Positions 53,812 to 62,456 of a stretch of 64,000 nt of DNA are shown piece after piece (position 1 is the stretch's first letter; each line of letters starts with the position of its first letter). The notes under the pieces are model-generated. The model ran no database searches and was not told where the DNA came from. It worked only from the letters and a program-made list of their open reading frames with translations. The stretch is from assembly GCA_031415695.1 (NCBI GenBank), contig JANOSH010000005.1, positions 5,443 through 69,442 on the forward strand, given 5' to 3'. Origin of the DNA: JANOSH01 sp031415695 (GTDB lineage Bacteria > Actinomycetota > Acidimicrobiia > Acidimicrobiales > Ilumatobacteraceae). Position numbers and translations under genes: made by a program.

Positions 53812-55653
53812 ATGAGCGTTGAAATTCGACTGCTGGGTACCGTCGAGGCATATCGGGACGGCCTTCGCGTCGATCTGAAGGGAGGTCGTCAGCGACGGAT
53901 GTTGGCGTACCTTGCGCTTACACCCGGGCGGGCCCGGCACATGGATGGCCTGGTCGACGCATTGTGGGCCGACGGCGACCTGCCAGTCGAGCCCCGCCAG
54001 AACGTACACACCTACGCGTCACGGCTGCGCAGCGCGCTCGGTGCCGACGTCATCGTGGCTCGAGACGGCGGGTACGAACTGGCGATCGAGCCACTGCAGG
54101 TCGACGCGACGCGGTTCGAATCGTTGTTCCGCGATGCGAGCCACGCCGGCCTGGGCAGCGAGCAGCGCCTCGAACTGCTCGACGCGTCGCTCGGTCTTTG
54201 GCAAGGCAGCGCCCTGGACGGTCTGCACGGCGAGAACTGGGCGCGGGCCGACGCTGTTCGGCTGGAGGAGCTGCGCGCCGCGGCGGCCGACGACCGGGCG
54301 CAGGTGATGCTCGATCTCGGCCGAGTTGCCGACGCCACGGCTGATCTCGAGGCGGCCGCCATCCGCAGTCCGCTGCGCGAGCGCACGCACGTGTTGCTCA
54401 TGATGATGTTGCACCGGTCGGGCCGCCAAGCCGAGGCACTTCGAGTGTTTCACGACTATCGCCGTCGGCTCGCCACCGACCTCGGCCTTCAGCCGAGCGA
54501 CGAGATCGTCGCGCTGGAGCGGTCCATCGCTGCGGGCGGCAACCGCAGCGCACCGGCGGCTACGCCGACCGAACCGGCCGCATCGGTCTCGCGGGGTTGG
54601 GAACGGCTGGAACGCATCGGCGAGGGAGCCTTCTCGGTGGTCTACCGTGGCAGCCAGCCGACGGTCGGCCGTTCGGTGGCCATCAAGGTGATCCGTGCCG
54701 AGCTGGCCGACCGGCCAGAGTTCATCCGCCGGTTTGAAGCCGAGGCCCACCTCGTGGCCCACGAACACCCGCACATCGTGCCGCTGTACGACTACTGGCG
54801 CGAACCGGGGTCGGCATGCCTGGTGATGCGCCTGTTCGCCGGCACGCTCGAGCAACGCATCGCCGACGGCCGCCTGCCGGTCGACGAGGCCGCCCGCATG
54901 GTCACCCACGTGGGCGCGGCATTGACCGTTGCCCACCGGGCCGGCGTCGTGCACCGCGACGTCAAACCGGCCAACGTGTTCGTCGACAACGACGGCAACT
55001 TCTTCCTCGGTGATTTTGGCATCGCGTACGAGACCACGGCGCCCCACGGTGCGCTCGATTCCCTGTCGGTCGGCTCGCCCGCATATGCCGCACCCGAGCA
55101 GCTCCGCCGCGAGCCGGTCGGACCGCCCGCTGATGTGCACGGACTCGCCATCGCCGTGTTCGAATGTCTCACCGGTCACCTGCCGTTCCACGACGCTCGC
55201 AACCAGGCCGAGATTGTTACAGCACCAGTTGAACGATCCGTTGCCCCTCGTTCGCACCACGCGACCCGACGTGCCGACCGGTGTCGACGACGTGCTGGCG
55301 CGCGCCACCGCGAAGAACCCGATCGACCGCTACCCGACGGTCGACGAGTTCGTCACGGCGTTCGTCGCGGCTGCCACGAACACCGCGACGGCGACCGTCG
55401 CGCGGGCGGGCGCGGCGACGTTCATTGGCGAGGCTCGCAATACGTACAAGGGTCTGTTGGCGTTCCAGGAGGCCGACGCCGCCGACTTCTTCGGGCGCCA
55501 GCGCCTCGTAGCGCGCTTGGTCGATCATTTGAAAGCGGCGGCACCGACCGGGCGGCTTGTCGCTGTGATCGGGCCGTCGGGCGCGGGCAAGTCGTCGGTC
55601 GTCCGCGCCGGTCTTCTGCCTGCCCTGCGCAGCGGCGCGATCGCAGGATCTGA
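53812..55653 (+). CDS. SARP/BTAD regulator fused to Ser/Thr kinase (first part of a split giant gene)
   Basis: ATG 53812. Residues 1-95: OmpR/SARP-type winged helix (VEIRLLGTVEAYRDG, RQNVHTYASRLRSALG). About 100-245: bacterial transcriptional activation domain. About 265-500: protein kinase with IGEGAFSVVYRG, VAIKVI, HRDVKPANVF, GDFGIAYE and GSPAYAAPEQL. After residue 467 (base 55212) the frame is wrong: an extra A at 55213 moves the true frame to the one that continues LLQHQLNDPLPLVR. The second copy at 62457 reads straight through the same point (ADLLRRRLNEPLP). The translated tail to 55653 is therefore nonsense, unless ribosomes shift. Confidence 0.88.
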   Translation: MSVEIRLLGTVEAYRDGLRVDLKGGRQRRMLAYLALTPGRARHMDGLVDALWADGDLPVEPRQNVHTYASRLRSALGADVIVARDGGYELAIEPLQVDATRFESLFRDASHAGLGSEQRLELLDASLGLWQGSALDGLHGENWARADAVRLEELRAAAADDRAQVMLDLGRVADATADLEAAAIRSPLRERTHVLLMMMLHRSGRQAEALRVFHDYRRRLATDLGLQPSDEIVALERSIAAGGNRSAPAATPTEPAASVSRGWERLERIGEGAFSVVYRGSQPTVGRSVAIKVIRAELADRPEFIRRFEAEAHLVAHEHPHIVPLYDYWREPGSACLVMRLFAGTLEQRIADGRLPVDEAARMVTHVGAALTVAHRAGVVHRDVKPANVFVDNDGNFFLGDFGIAYETTAPHGALDSLSVGSPAYAAPEQLRREPVGPPADVHGLAIAVFECLTGHLPFHDARNQAEIVTAPVERSVAPRSHHATRRADRCRRRAGARHREEPDRPLPDGRRVRHGVRRGCHEHRDGDRRAGGRGDVHWRGSQYVQGSVGVPGGRRRRLLRAPAPRSALGRSFESGGTDRAACRCDRAVGRGQVVGRPRRSSACPAQRRDRRI

Positions 55654-58027
55654 CCGGTGGTTTGTCACGTCGATGGTGCCCGGCGCCCATCCGTTCGAGG
55701 AACTCGAATCGGCCCTCTCGCGTGTCGCCACGGTTGCCGTCGGAGGACTGTCGGACACCATGGCGGCCGACGGCCGCGGCATCGCCCGGGCGGTCAAGCA
55801 GGTGGTGGCGACCGAGGACGGTGAGCTGCTGGTCTTGATCGACCAGTTCGAGGAACTGTTCACGCTGTGCACCGACGACGGTGAGCGTCAGCGGTTCATT
55901 TCCGGGCTGGTGAATGCCATCACCGACCCGAGGTCGCGTTTGCGGGTTGTGCTCACCATGCGCGCCGATTTCTACGACCGCCCCCTGCGGTACCCCGAGC
56001 TCGCCGGGCTCGTCGAAGCCGCCAGTGTTGCGGTCACCCCGCTCGCCGCCGACGAGTTGGAAAGGGCCACCACCGAACCGGCCATGCGGGTGGGCGCCAC
56101 GTTCGAGCCGGGCCTCCTAGCGCGAATCGTTGCCGATGTAGTCGATCAGCCGGGAGCCCTGCCGCTGTTGCAGTACACCCTCAGCGAGCTGTTCGATACA
56201 AACGTGTCGGGCATGATGACGATCAGCGCGTACGAGGAACTCGGTGGCCTCACCGGTGCGCTGGCCCGGCGCGGTGAGCAACTCTTCACGGTGTCGACAG
56301 CCGACGAACAACACGCGATCCGTCGGCTGTTCACGCGGCTCGTGACCCTCGGCGAAGGCACCGAGGACACCCGACGACGAGTCCGACGATCGGAACTCGG
56401 AACGTCGAGCGAGATGCCGACGGTCATCGATCGATACGGGGCGGCCCGGCTCCTTGCGTTCGACCGCGACCCCGTCACCCGCGAACAGACGATCGAGGTT
56501 GCCCACGAGGCCCTGCTGCGCGAATGGCCACGCCTTCGCCACTGGCTCGACGACAACCGCGACGGCCTGCGAACCCACCGCCATCTCACCACGGCCGCTG
56601 CCACTTGGGAAACCGGTGGCCGTGAACCGGGGGAGCTCTACCGGGGAGGTCGGCTCGAAACCGCCAACGCGTGGGCCGCGACGAACGCCGCTGAGTTGAA
56701 CGAGACCGAGACCGCGTTCCTCGATACGGCGGTCGAACGACATCGAGCCGAAGTCGAAGCGGAAAAACGCACCACCCGCCGCCTCCGGCGACTCCTTGCC
56801 ACCGTCGCGTGCATCGCCGCGGTCGCTGTCGTCGCCAGCGGGATCGCGTGGACGCAGCAACGATCCGCGAACCGCAACCGCGCCGCCGCCACCCGATCGG
56901 CCGTGGTAGCAGACGAACAACGGACAGTCGCCGAGGGTCAGCGAGGTATTGCCGATCAGCAACGCCTCGCCGCGGAGGGCTCGGCCAAGACCGCCGACGC
57001 CGCGACCACGACGGCGGAGACGCGGCGCCTCGCAGCACTTGCTCCCACCGTTGCCGAGAGCGACCTGTCACTCGCCTTGCTACTTGCGGCCGAAGCCGAC
57101 CAACGAGCGAGCAGCCCCGAAACGCTCGGCGCGCTGCAGCGGGTGTTCGTCGCTGCCGACACCATCCTCGGCTTCATCGCCTCCGACGAGCCGCTCGACA
57201 TCGCCGGCTTCGACGCCAATGGCAACATTGTGACAATCGGCAGCGAGACGATCATCATCTGGAGCCACGAGACTCACGAGGAGACAACACGCATCCCGCT
57301 GCCAGCAGCCGCGACGCGCTCACCGGCAGAGGTAAGGCAGGCGAAGGTGTCGGGTCGCCAACTTGTGTGGCTCGACTACTCAGCCGCGGATGCGACATCG
57401 AGGTCGGGACCCGGCGAATTCTGGCACGCCGATCTCGATCGGAGATCGGTTAGCCGATTGAATGTCGGCGCCGCGTCCAGATTTGCGTTGAATTCGACCG
57501 GAACACTCGTGGTTGTCGGCGATACGAACGGCTCGGTGTCGGCATTCACCCTCCCCGACCTTGAACAGCGCTGGGGTGTTCCTGGCGAGACGCGTCGGAC
57601 GTTCGGGGACTTTGGCCTCCCCGAGGGCCTCGGGGTTCCTCTATCCCTACCGATTCAAGTACGGCTCGAGTTCTTTTCTGAGGACAGGCAGGTTCTCGTT
57701 CTTCGAGCCAACGAGCTGCGGCTATTCAATAGTCAAACCGGTGCCGAGTCGCCGATGGTCCTTCTACCCACCGGCTTCTTCGGATCCTCGGCCGCAGTCG
57801 CGCCGGGTGATCCCGATCGGATTGTCGTAGCCAGTGCACTCTTTGCCATCTCGGTCGACCTCGTTACGGGCAATCAACGCCGATCGGGACTCGTTTTCGA
57901 CCTGGGCGACTTAACGCAACACCTCGTCACCGTGCCAGCGGGAGCGACGTATTCGATGACCAGGTCGGGCGAACTCTCCGAGTTTTCGCCGAAATGCAGG
58001 TGCAGCGAAAATTTACGGCGCGTGTAG
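55214..58027 (+). CDS. nSTAND1 ATPase and beta-propeller part of the same split gene
   Basis: This frame continues the kinase C-lobe (DVLARATAKNPIDRYPTVDE) after the insertion at 55213. It then gives a STAND NTPase: FFGRQRLVARLVDHL, P-loop IGPSGAGKSSVVRAG, Walker B LLVLIDQFEELFTLC, TMRADFYDRPLRYP, and the family's VAHEALLREWPRLRHWL. One membrane helix follows (LLATVACIAAVAVVASGIAW) with a coiled-coil-like stretch behind it, and then WD40-like blades. It has no obvious start of its own here, so it is either dead, made by frameshifting, or the base is a sequencing error. It stops at 58027 in mid-propeller. Confidence 0.82.
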   Translation: MLQHQLNDPLPLVRTTRPDVPTGVDDVLARATAKNPIDRYPTVDEFVTAFVAAATNTATATVARAGAATFIGEARNTYKGLLAFQEADAADFFGRQRLVARLVDHLKAAAPTGRLVAVIGPSGAGKSSVVRAGLLPALRSGAIAGSDRWFVTSMVPGAHPFEELESALSRVATVAVGGLSDTMAADGRGIARAVKQVVATEDGELLVLIDQFEELFTLCTDDGERQRFISGLVNAITDPRSRLRVVLTMRADFYDRPLRYPELAGLVEAASVAVTPLAADELERATTEPAMRVGATFEPGLLARIVADVVDQPGALPLLQYTLSELFDTNVSGMMTISAYEELGGLTGALARRGEQLFTVSTADEQHAIRRLFTRLVTLGEGTEDTRRRVRRSELGTSSEMPTVIDRYGAARLLAFDRDPVTREQTIEVAHEALLREWPRLRHWLDDNRDGLRTHRHLTTAAATWETGGREPGELYRGGRLETANAWAATNAAELNETETAFLDTAVERHRAEVEAEKRTTRRLRRLLATVACIAAVAVVASGIAWTQQRSANRNRAAATRSAVVADEQRTVAEGQRGIADQQRLAAEGSAKTADAATTTAETRRLAALAPTVAESDLSLALLLAAEADQRASSPETLGALQRVFVAADTILGFIASDEPLDIAGFDANGNIVTIGSETIIIWSHETHEETTRIPLPAAATRSPAEVRQAKVSGRQLVWLDYSAADATSRSGPGEFWHADLDRRSVSRLNVGAASRFALNSTGTLVVVGDTNGSVSAFTLPDLEQRWGVPGETRRTFGDFGLPEGLGVPLSLPIQVRLEFFSEDRQVLVLRANELRLFNSQTGAESPMVLLPTGFFGSSAAVAPGDPDRIVVASALFAISVDLVTGNQRRSGLVFDLGDLTQHLVTVPAGATYSMTRSGELSEFSPKCRCSENLRRV

Positions 58028-59178
58028 GAAGCCCGACCAGCTTCGTCGTGTCACCCGGCAGCCGCGAGTTGGTTGTTGCTGGGCAGCGCGGGCTGGCTTT
58101 CCATTCTCTCGTCGGCTCAGGCCCGATCATGTCGACCGTTGAACGACCGCCCAGGTATGTCGGGGCTCTCGGCGGCAACGACGATGGCACATCAATAACG
58201 ATCGATGCCACCGTTGCGGATGACCTCGGTGCGCGCGACAACCATGCACCGTCGGTGATCTGGAGATGTGATCCCGAACCTCCGAGCTGCTCCCAACGGT
58301 TCGACGTTCCCCTCCTGCCATCGTCTGGCGTCGCGCCGTTGGGGGATGATCTCGTCGCGCGGTGGGACTGGTCACCCGGGTTCGCGGGAAGTCGTGAGCA
58401 GTTCTTCGACATCAGAACCGGGGCGGCCCGATCCGTTCCCATCCAGATCGGCACCGCCGGGATTGTGGGGGCGTTTACGCCTCACCATCGCAAGTGGATG
58501 ATCCATGTTACGAACGGCCCGTTCGGAGTTGAAGTCCGTGACTTGCAGACCGGAGCCACTATCGCAGACATTCCCGTCGCCGAGCCTTTCGGGGTCGCGG
58601 GTCCGCCCGACCCGACACGGCTGTTGCTCTACGACATTCTGGACGGGTCATCACCGACACTACGCACCGACACGTGGACGGTTGAGTCGTCGCCGCTTGG
58701 CCCAGGTGAGGCAGTTACGGCGGTGTTCAGCCCCGATGGCAGATATCTACTCACGACCCAACTGAACGGCGAACTCGTGCTCCGCGATGGCGACACGTTC
58801 GCACCGATCCGAACCTTCGTCGGCGACGGCAACACCGGGTCGTTCTTCAACTTCTACGCCTTCTCCGATGATTCCCGTTATGTGCTGACGACCACCGACG
58901 ATCGGGCCCGACTGTGGGACGTCGCGACCGGAACCCTCATCGGCGGACCAGTGGGCCAGTCGTCGCCGCTGGTGTTTCCGGCGCCGGTGTGGGGCAAGCA
59001 ACTGCGCTTCCTCACCGCGAATGAGGAGTGGATCGAGGTGTGGAAGTTCGACACCGACTCGTGGCGCACCATCGCCTGTCGGGCGGCCGGCCGCAACCTC
59101 ACCCAAGCCGAATGGAAACGCTACGGCCCTCAGGACCAGCCCTACCGAAAGACCTGCCCCCAATGGCCCGCAGGCTGA
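57994..59178 (+). CDS. C-terminal beta-propeller part of the split gene
   Basis: 394 codons from ATG 57994, overlapping the previous part by 34 bp in another frame. WD40-type blades go on (FSPDGRYLLTTQLNGELVLRD, FSDDSRYVLTTTDDRARLWD). The end CRAAGRNLTQAEWKRYGPQD then YRKTCPQWPAG is the normal C-terminus of BTAD/nSTAND1/WD40 proteins. A second frameshift around 58000 therefore probably separates it from the main body. An independent start at 57994 cannot be ruled out. Confidence 0.75.
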   Translation: MQVQRKFTARVGSPTSFVVSPGSRELVVAGQRGLAFHSLVGSGPIMSTVERPPRYVGALGGNDDGTSITIDATVADDLGARDNHAPSVIWRCDPEPPSCSQRFDVPLLPSSGVAPLGDDLVARWDWSPGFAGSREQFFDIRTGAARSVPIQIGTAGIVGAFTPHHRKWMIHVTNGPFGVEVRDLQTGATIADIPVAEPFGVAGPPDPTRLLLYDILDGSSPTLRTDTWTVESSPLGPGEAVTAVFSPDGRYLLTTQLNGELVLRDGDTFAPIRTFVGDGNTGSFFNFYAFSDDSRYVLTTTDDRARLWDVATGTLIGGPVGQSSPLVFPAPVWGKQLRFLTANEEWIEVWKFDTDSWRTIACRAAGRNLTQAEWKRYGPQDQPYRKTCPQWPAG

Positions 59179-59246
59179 GGGGTCGTCGGGCCAGTCACCC
59201 AAGCTGCGCAACGCGGACGGACCTTGGAGGGCTAGAATGAGGGTTG

Positions 59247-59462
59247 GTGAGTACGGACTATGCCGAGCGATTTCGCGTAGCATTCGACCTTCACCAGTTC
59301 GGCCTAGATCTACGAGCACAGCGATTCCGTCGAGAGCATCCCTCGGCAACGGAGTCCGACATCAACAAGATGATGGCACGCTGGATTGCGGCGCGTCCCG
59401 CCGATTGTTCCGAGCTCGGCGAGTTGCGAGATTCCGCTCCTCCGGCTGAATCTTTTCTATAA
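59247..59462 (+). CDS. Small conserved-looking protein of unknown function
   Basis: 71 residues from GTG 59247; TAGAAT lies eight bases before, and a TTG one codon earlier is possible. Helical: AERFRVAFDLHQFGLDLRAQ, then REHPSATESDINKMMARWIA. I recall similar short proteins before nucleotidyltransferase or ATPase genes in Actinobacteria but cannot give a name. It precedes the ATPase gene by 35 bases. Confidence 0.6.
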   Translation: MSTDYAERFRVAFDLHQFGLDLRAQRFRREHPSATESDINKMMARWIAARPADCSELGELRDSAPPAESFL

Positions 59463-59463
59463 G

Positions 59464-59491
59464 TTGTAGAGTTGTTACAACTCGATATACT
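59464..59491 (+). promoter_or_regulatory. Promoter with palindromic operator before the ATPase gene
   Basis: TTGTAG (59464-59469), 16-bp spacer, TATACT (59486-59491), then six bases to GTG 59498, so leaderless. The spacer holds the perfect palindrome GAGTTGT-T-ACAACTC (59469-59483). A repressor bound there would block RNA polymerase. Confidence 0.65.
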
Positions 59492-59497
59492 ACAGAT

Positions 59498-60958
59498 GTG
59501 ACGACCAAAAAGCCGGGCCACGTCTTCGGCCGAGATGCCGAGTGGGAGGAACTCGATCGGTTCGCAGCAGCTGCACCTGGGTCACGGCTCGCCGTCGTGT
59601 ACGGCCGGCGACGACAGGGCAAGTCCCTGTTACTGCAGGAGTTGGCTGCAGCAACCGACGGTTTCTACTGGGAGGCCGCTCAGCAGTCGCGTGCCCAAAA
59701 CCTCGATGCGTTCTCGGTGGCTTGGAGCCGCCACATCGGTACCCCGGGGCAACCGCGCTTCGCCGACTGGCAAAATGCCCTCGAAGCGGTCTTCGCGGCA
59801 CCCTCACCTCGGGTTCGGCCGAGTCATGTCGTGGTCTTCGACGAGGTCGGGTATCTCGTCGAGACGGCCCGCGAGTTCCCCTCGATCCTGCAGCGATTCT
59901 TCGGTCCGTCGTCCGAACGAAACGGCAACACCTCGATGGTGATCTGCGGGTCAGTCATGGCGCAGATCACGAAGCTGTTCTCAGCGGGCAAGCCACTACG
60001 GGGACGCCAGAGCCGCAACCTGCGCATCGACCCGTTTGGGTATCGTGCGGCAGGAGCGTTCTGGGGGCTCGACGCCCATCCCGATGCGGCATTTCGTCTG
60101 CACGCCCTGATCGGCGGAACGCCCGCCTACCGTCGGTTCGCCGACGGCGAAACTCCGAAGGGCGGCGACATCGATCGGTGGGTTGTGCGCCATCTACTGA
60201 ATCCGGCGTCGCCGCTCCATCGCGAGGGCGAGATTCTCATCGCCGAGGACCCAACCCTCGTGGACAAGGCCTTGTACTGGTCGGTGCTCAACGCTGTTGC
60301 CGACGGCCACGGGCGGCGTGGAGAGATCGCGGATGCCATCGATCGCCCGAGCAACAGTCTCACGCAAGCGCTCAAGGTGCTCGTCGAAGGCGGATGGATT
60401 GAGCAGCGCGCCGATCCGCTTCACAAGAAGGCGTCCACCGTGCTGCTAACCGAGCCCATTCTTCGCACCCACCGGTTGCTGCTGGCGGCCGAGCGCTACA
60501 GGCTGGAGCGTGGCAATGCCCGGGCTGTGTGGGACGATTCACAACCGCTCATCGCCCGCTCGATCTACGGCCCGCACCTCGAATGGATGGCGGCCGATTG
60601 GCTTGGTCGGTATGCGTCGGCGGAGTCTGCCGGTGGCATGGTACGAAACGCTGGGCCAGCGGTGCTGCGCTCAGGAGGACGCACGATGCAGCTCGATGTG
60701 GTCGTTACCGAACCGACCGTGAGCGACGCCGATCGGGTATGTGCTGTCGGCGAAGTCAAGGCCGAGAACGCGCCGATGGGCGCGGCTGAACTGCACCGCC
60801 TCGATGAAGCGATCGACGCTATCCGAGCACGAAAGTCGCAGAATGTGCGCCGGTTGCTCGTCGCCCGTCGCGGCTTCACCGCCGACCTGAAGCGCACCGC
60901 AAGGCGACGTGGGGACGTGGAACTCGTAGACCTGCACCGCCTCTATCACGACACATGA
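59498..60958 (+). CDS. Archaeal-type ATPase with C-terminal DUF234 nuclease-like domain
   Basis: 486 residues from GTG 59498. N-terminal ATPase_2-type P-loop VVYGRRRQGKSLLLQEL (about 33-49) and Walker B HVVVFDEVGYLVE. A winged-helix part follows (RRGEIADAIDRPSNSLTQAL). The C-terminal domain resembles DUF234, a restriction-endonuclease-like fold: LDVVVTEPT then CAVGEVKAEN gives the D...ExK pattern. Such MNS-clade ATPases are frequent in mobile DNA and their function is unknown. Tightly regulated by the palindrome upstream. Confidence 0.82.
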   Translation: MTTKKPGHVFGRDAEWEELDRFAAAAPGSRLAVVYGRRRQGKSLLLQELAAATDGFYWEAAQQSRAQNLDAFSVAWSRHIGTPGQPRFADWQNALEAVFAAPSPRVRPSHVVVFDEVGYLVETAREFPSILQRFFGPSSERNGNTSMVICGSVMAQITKLFSAGKPLRGRQSRNLRIDPFGYRAAGAFWGLDAHPDAAFRLHALIGGTPAYRRFADGETPKGGDIDRWVVRHLLNPASPLHREGEILIAEDPTLVDKALYWSVLNAVADGHGRRGEIADAIDRPSNSLTQALKVLVEGGWIEQRADPLHKKASTVLLTEPILRTHRLLLAAERYRLERGNARAVWDDSQPLIARSIYGPHLEWMAADWLGRYASAESAGGMVRNAGPAVLRSGGRTMQLDVVVTEPTVSDADRVCAVGEVKAENAPMGAAELHRLDEAIDAIRARKSQNVRRLLVARRGFTADLKRTARRRGDVELVDLHRLYHDT

Positions 60959-60969
60959 GGGAGTCCTGA

Positions 60970-61392
60970 GTGGCATTTCATTGGACGCAACCAACACTGA
61001 TGGTGCTGCATCGAGAGATCAGTCTGTTCCTCGCATGGAACGACGAGACGGGCGAGATCATGGAGATGAACTCCGACAAACTTGAGTGGTTCTGGAACCC
61101 AGTCGAGATCGTCGGGTCCACCGAAGTCGGTACGTTCGACACTGCGGCGCAAGCGGCCACGGCAATGTGGTCACTCATGCCGCTAATCGAGCAGGGTGCG
61201 GTAGTCGTGACAGGCCGGCGCGACGGAGCCGCCGAACGTTCGGTGGTTCGCTGGACAGGCGAGACATGGGTTGATCCTCTCGAGACAGCCGAGGTCGATG
61301 TGACCACAGGGCTCAGCCGATGGCAGGAACGCTGTCGAGCACTCGGCCAACTCAGCCACGACGAAATTCTCCGCCTCGTTATCGACTTGTGA
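60970..61392 (+). CDS. Hypothetical protein after the ATPase
   Basis: 140 residues from GTG 60970 with GGGAG upstream, 11 bases after the ATPase stop, so co-transcribed. Mixed alpha/beta composition; MWSLMPLIEQGAVVVTGRRD and RWTGETWVDPLE stand out. No family recognised. C-terminus LGQLSHDEILRLVIDL looks helical. Confidence 0.6.
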   Translation: MAFHWTQPTLMVLHREISLFLAWNDETGEIMEMNSDKLEWFWNPVEIVGSTEVGTFDTAAQAATAMWSLMPLIEQGAVVVTGRRDGAAERSVVRWTGETWVDPLETAEVDVTTGLSRWQERCRALGQLSHDEILRLVIDL

Positions 61393-61495
61393 CAGGCCTG
61401 TGTCGTTCGGCCCCCGGGTGCCTGCAAAGCAGCGGTCCAGAGCTTCGAAGAACGATTCCCCGACTCGAACTTGGCGACGAGTCGGCACGTCAGGA

Positions 61496-61669
61496 CTATG
61501 CGAGCCCGCGTGCCTTCAGAATTTCACGGCTTCGCTTGTGAATTCGAGCGAGTACCGTTGGTGGAAGCAGTGAGAGGTCGGTGACAACCGACTCGTTCAG
61601 CAGCCGAGCGCGCTCGTCCGGGGACAACGCCTCAAGATCCTCGGCCGTAACGGTGTCGTGGGCGTCCAT
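61496..61669 (-). CDS. Small acidic protein, antitoxin-like
   Basis: 57 residues from ATG 61669. TATGAT stands exactly six bases before the start, a strong leaderless signal. Sequence TAEDLEALSPDERARLLNES then LPPTVLARIHKRSREILKAR. Size and charge resemble short antitoxins, but no toxin gene is adjacent on the same strand. Confidence 0.55.
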   Translation of the reverse strand: MDAHDTVTAEDLEALSPDERARLLNESVVTDLSLLPPTVLARIHKRSREILKARGLA

Positions 61670-61894
61670 CCCGCTATCATATCGACTTGCGCCGTCGGAC
61701 GGAGCACCTGGTTGGCGAAGCGAAGTGCGACGCCCTTGTTGTCGGCACATCAACGCCAGGCCTCGTCGCCAAGTTTCGACCTCTGCTCGGGCCTCGAACT
61801 CATGACCGGCACCGCAATGTCAGAGTAGACACCGCGAATGTCGCCTTGCTCGGAGGTTAGGCTGGTTTTTGTAGCCAGTTGATACGGATCGGAG

Positions 61895-62357
61895 TGAGTA
61901 TCCAGTGCGCATTCCGTTATCGGGTTCCGAACTCATCGATCTCTTGAAGTCGCGGCATCGAACGCTCATGGCAGCACGACCCGACAAGCGACCTGGTGAG
62001 TTCAAACAAATTCCCAACTACGCCGGCGGGTACTAATTCGTCGAGCCATCGCTGGTCGTCGGCATACTCGAACAAGGTTTCGCTGCACTCCGAATGCTTC
62101 GAGATCCATTCAGCCGGTCGGTCGCAATGATGGCCCTCGTGACCGAGTGCCACCCGTTCGATGATGGCAATGGCCGTGCCGCTCGCCTCATGGCAAACGC
62201 CGAGTTGAGTGCCGCTGGTCAGGTTCGTCTGGTCATTCCGACTGTGTTCCGCAACAACGACCTTCTCGCTCGGTGCAACGCGAACCTCGACCCGGACACA
62301 GCCGAAACATCCGGTCTGCGACTTGTCTTGCCCTCCGCTTCCGACCCGAAAGGCTGA
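61895..62357 (+). pseudogene. Fic/DOC-family AMP-transferase remnant
   Basis: Upstream pieces read LMAARPDKRPGEFKQIPNYAGG, a stop, then FVEPSLVV: the N-terminal region of Fic proteins. From 62094 the core is open and the catalytic motif HPFDDGNGRAARLM is complete, followed by LVIPTVFRNND. Then a deletion leads directly to the C-terminal GLRLVLP. A stop near 62033, frameshift and the deletion make it a pseudogene. Intact Fic enzymes attach AMP to target proteins. Confidence 0.8.
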
Positions 62358-62385
62358 ATCTGGCGCCGGAAATCCTGCTTCGGCG

Positions 62386-62401
62386 AGCGTGCAAGGATTC
62401 T
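62386..62401 (+). promoter_or_regulatory. Upstream element shared by both SARP-kinase genes
   Basis: AGCGTGCAAGGATTCT, identical to bases 53741-53756 before the first copy. It lies about 56 bp before the start. The neighbouring sequence is not conserved, which points to a function such as activator binding. Confidence 0.5.
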
Positions 62402-62456
62402 GTCAGCCGTGTTCGTCAGCATGTCGAGCAACGGTGAGCGAATGTCAGGGGCAACC

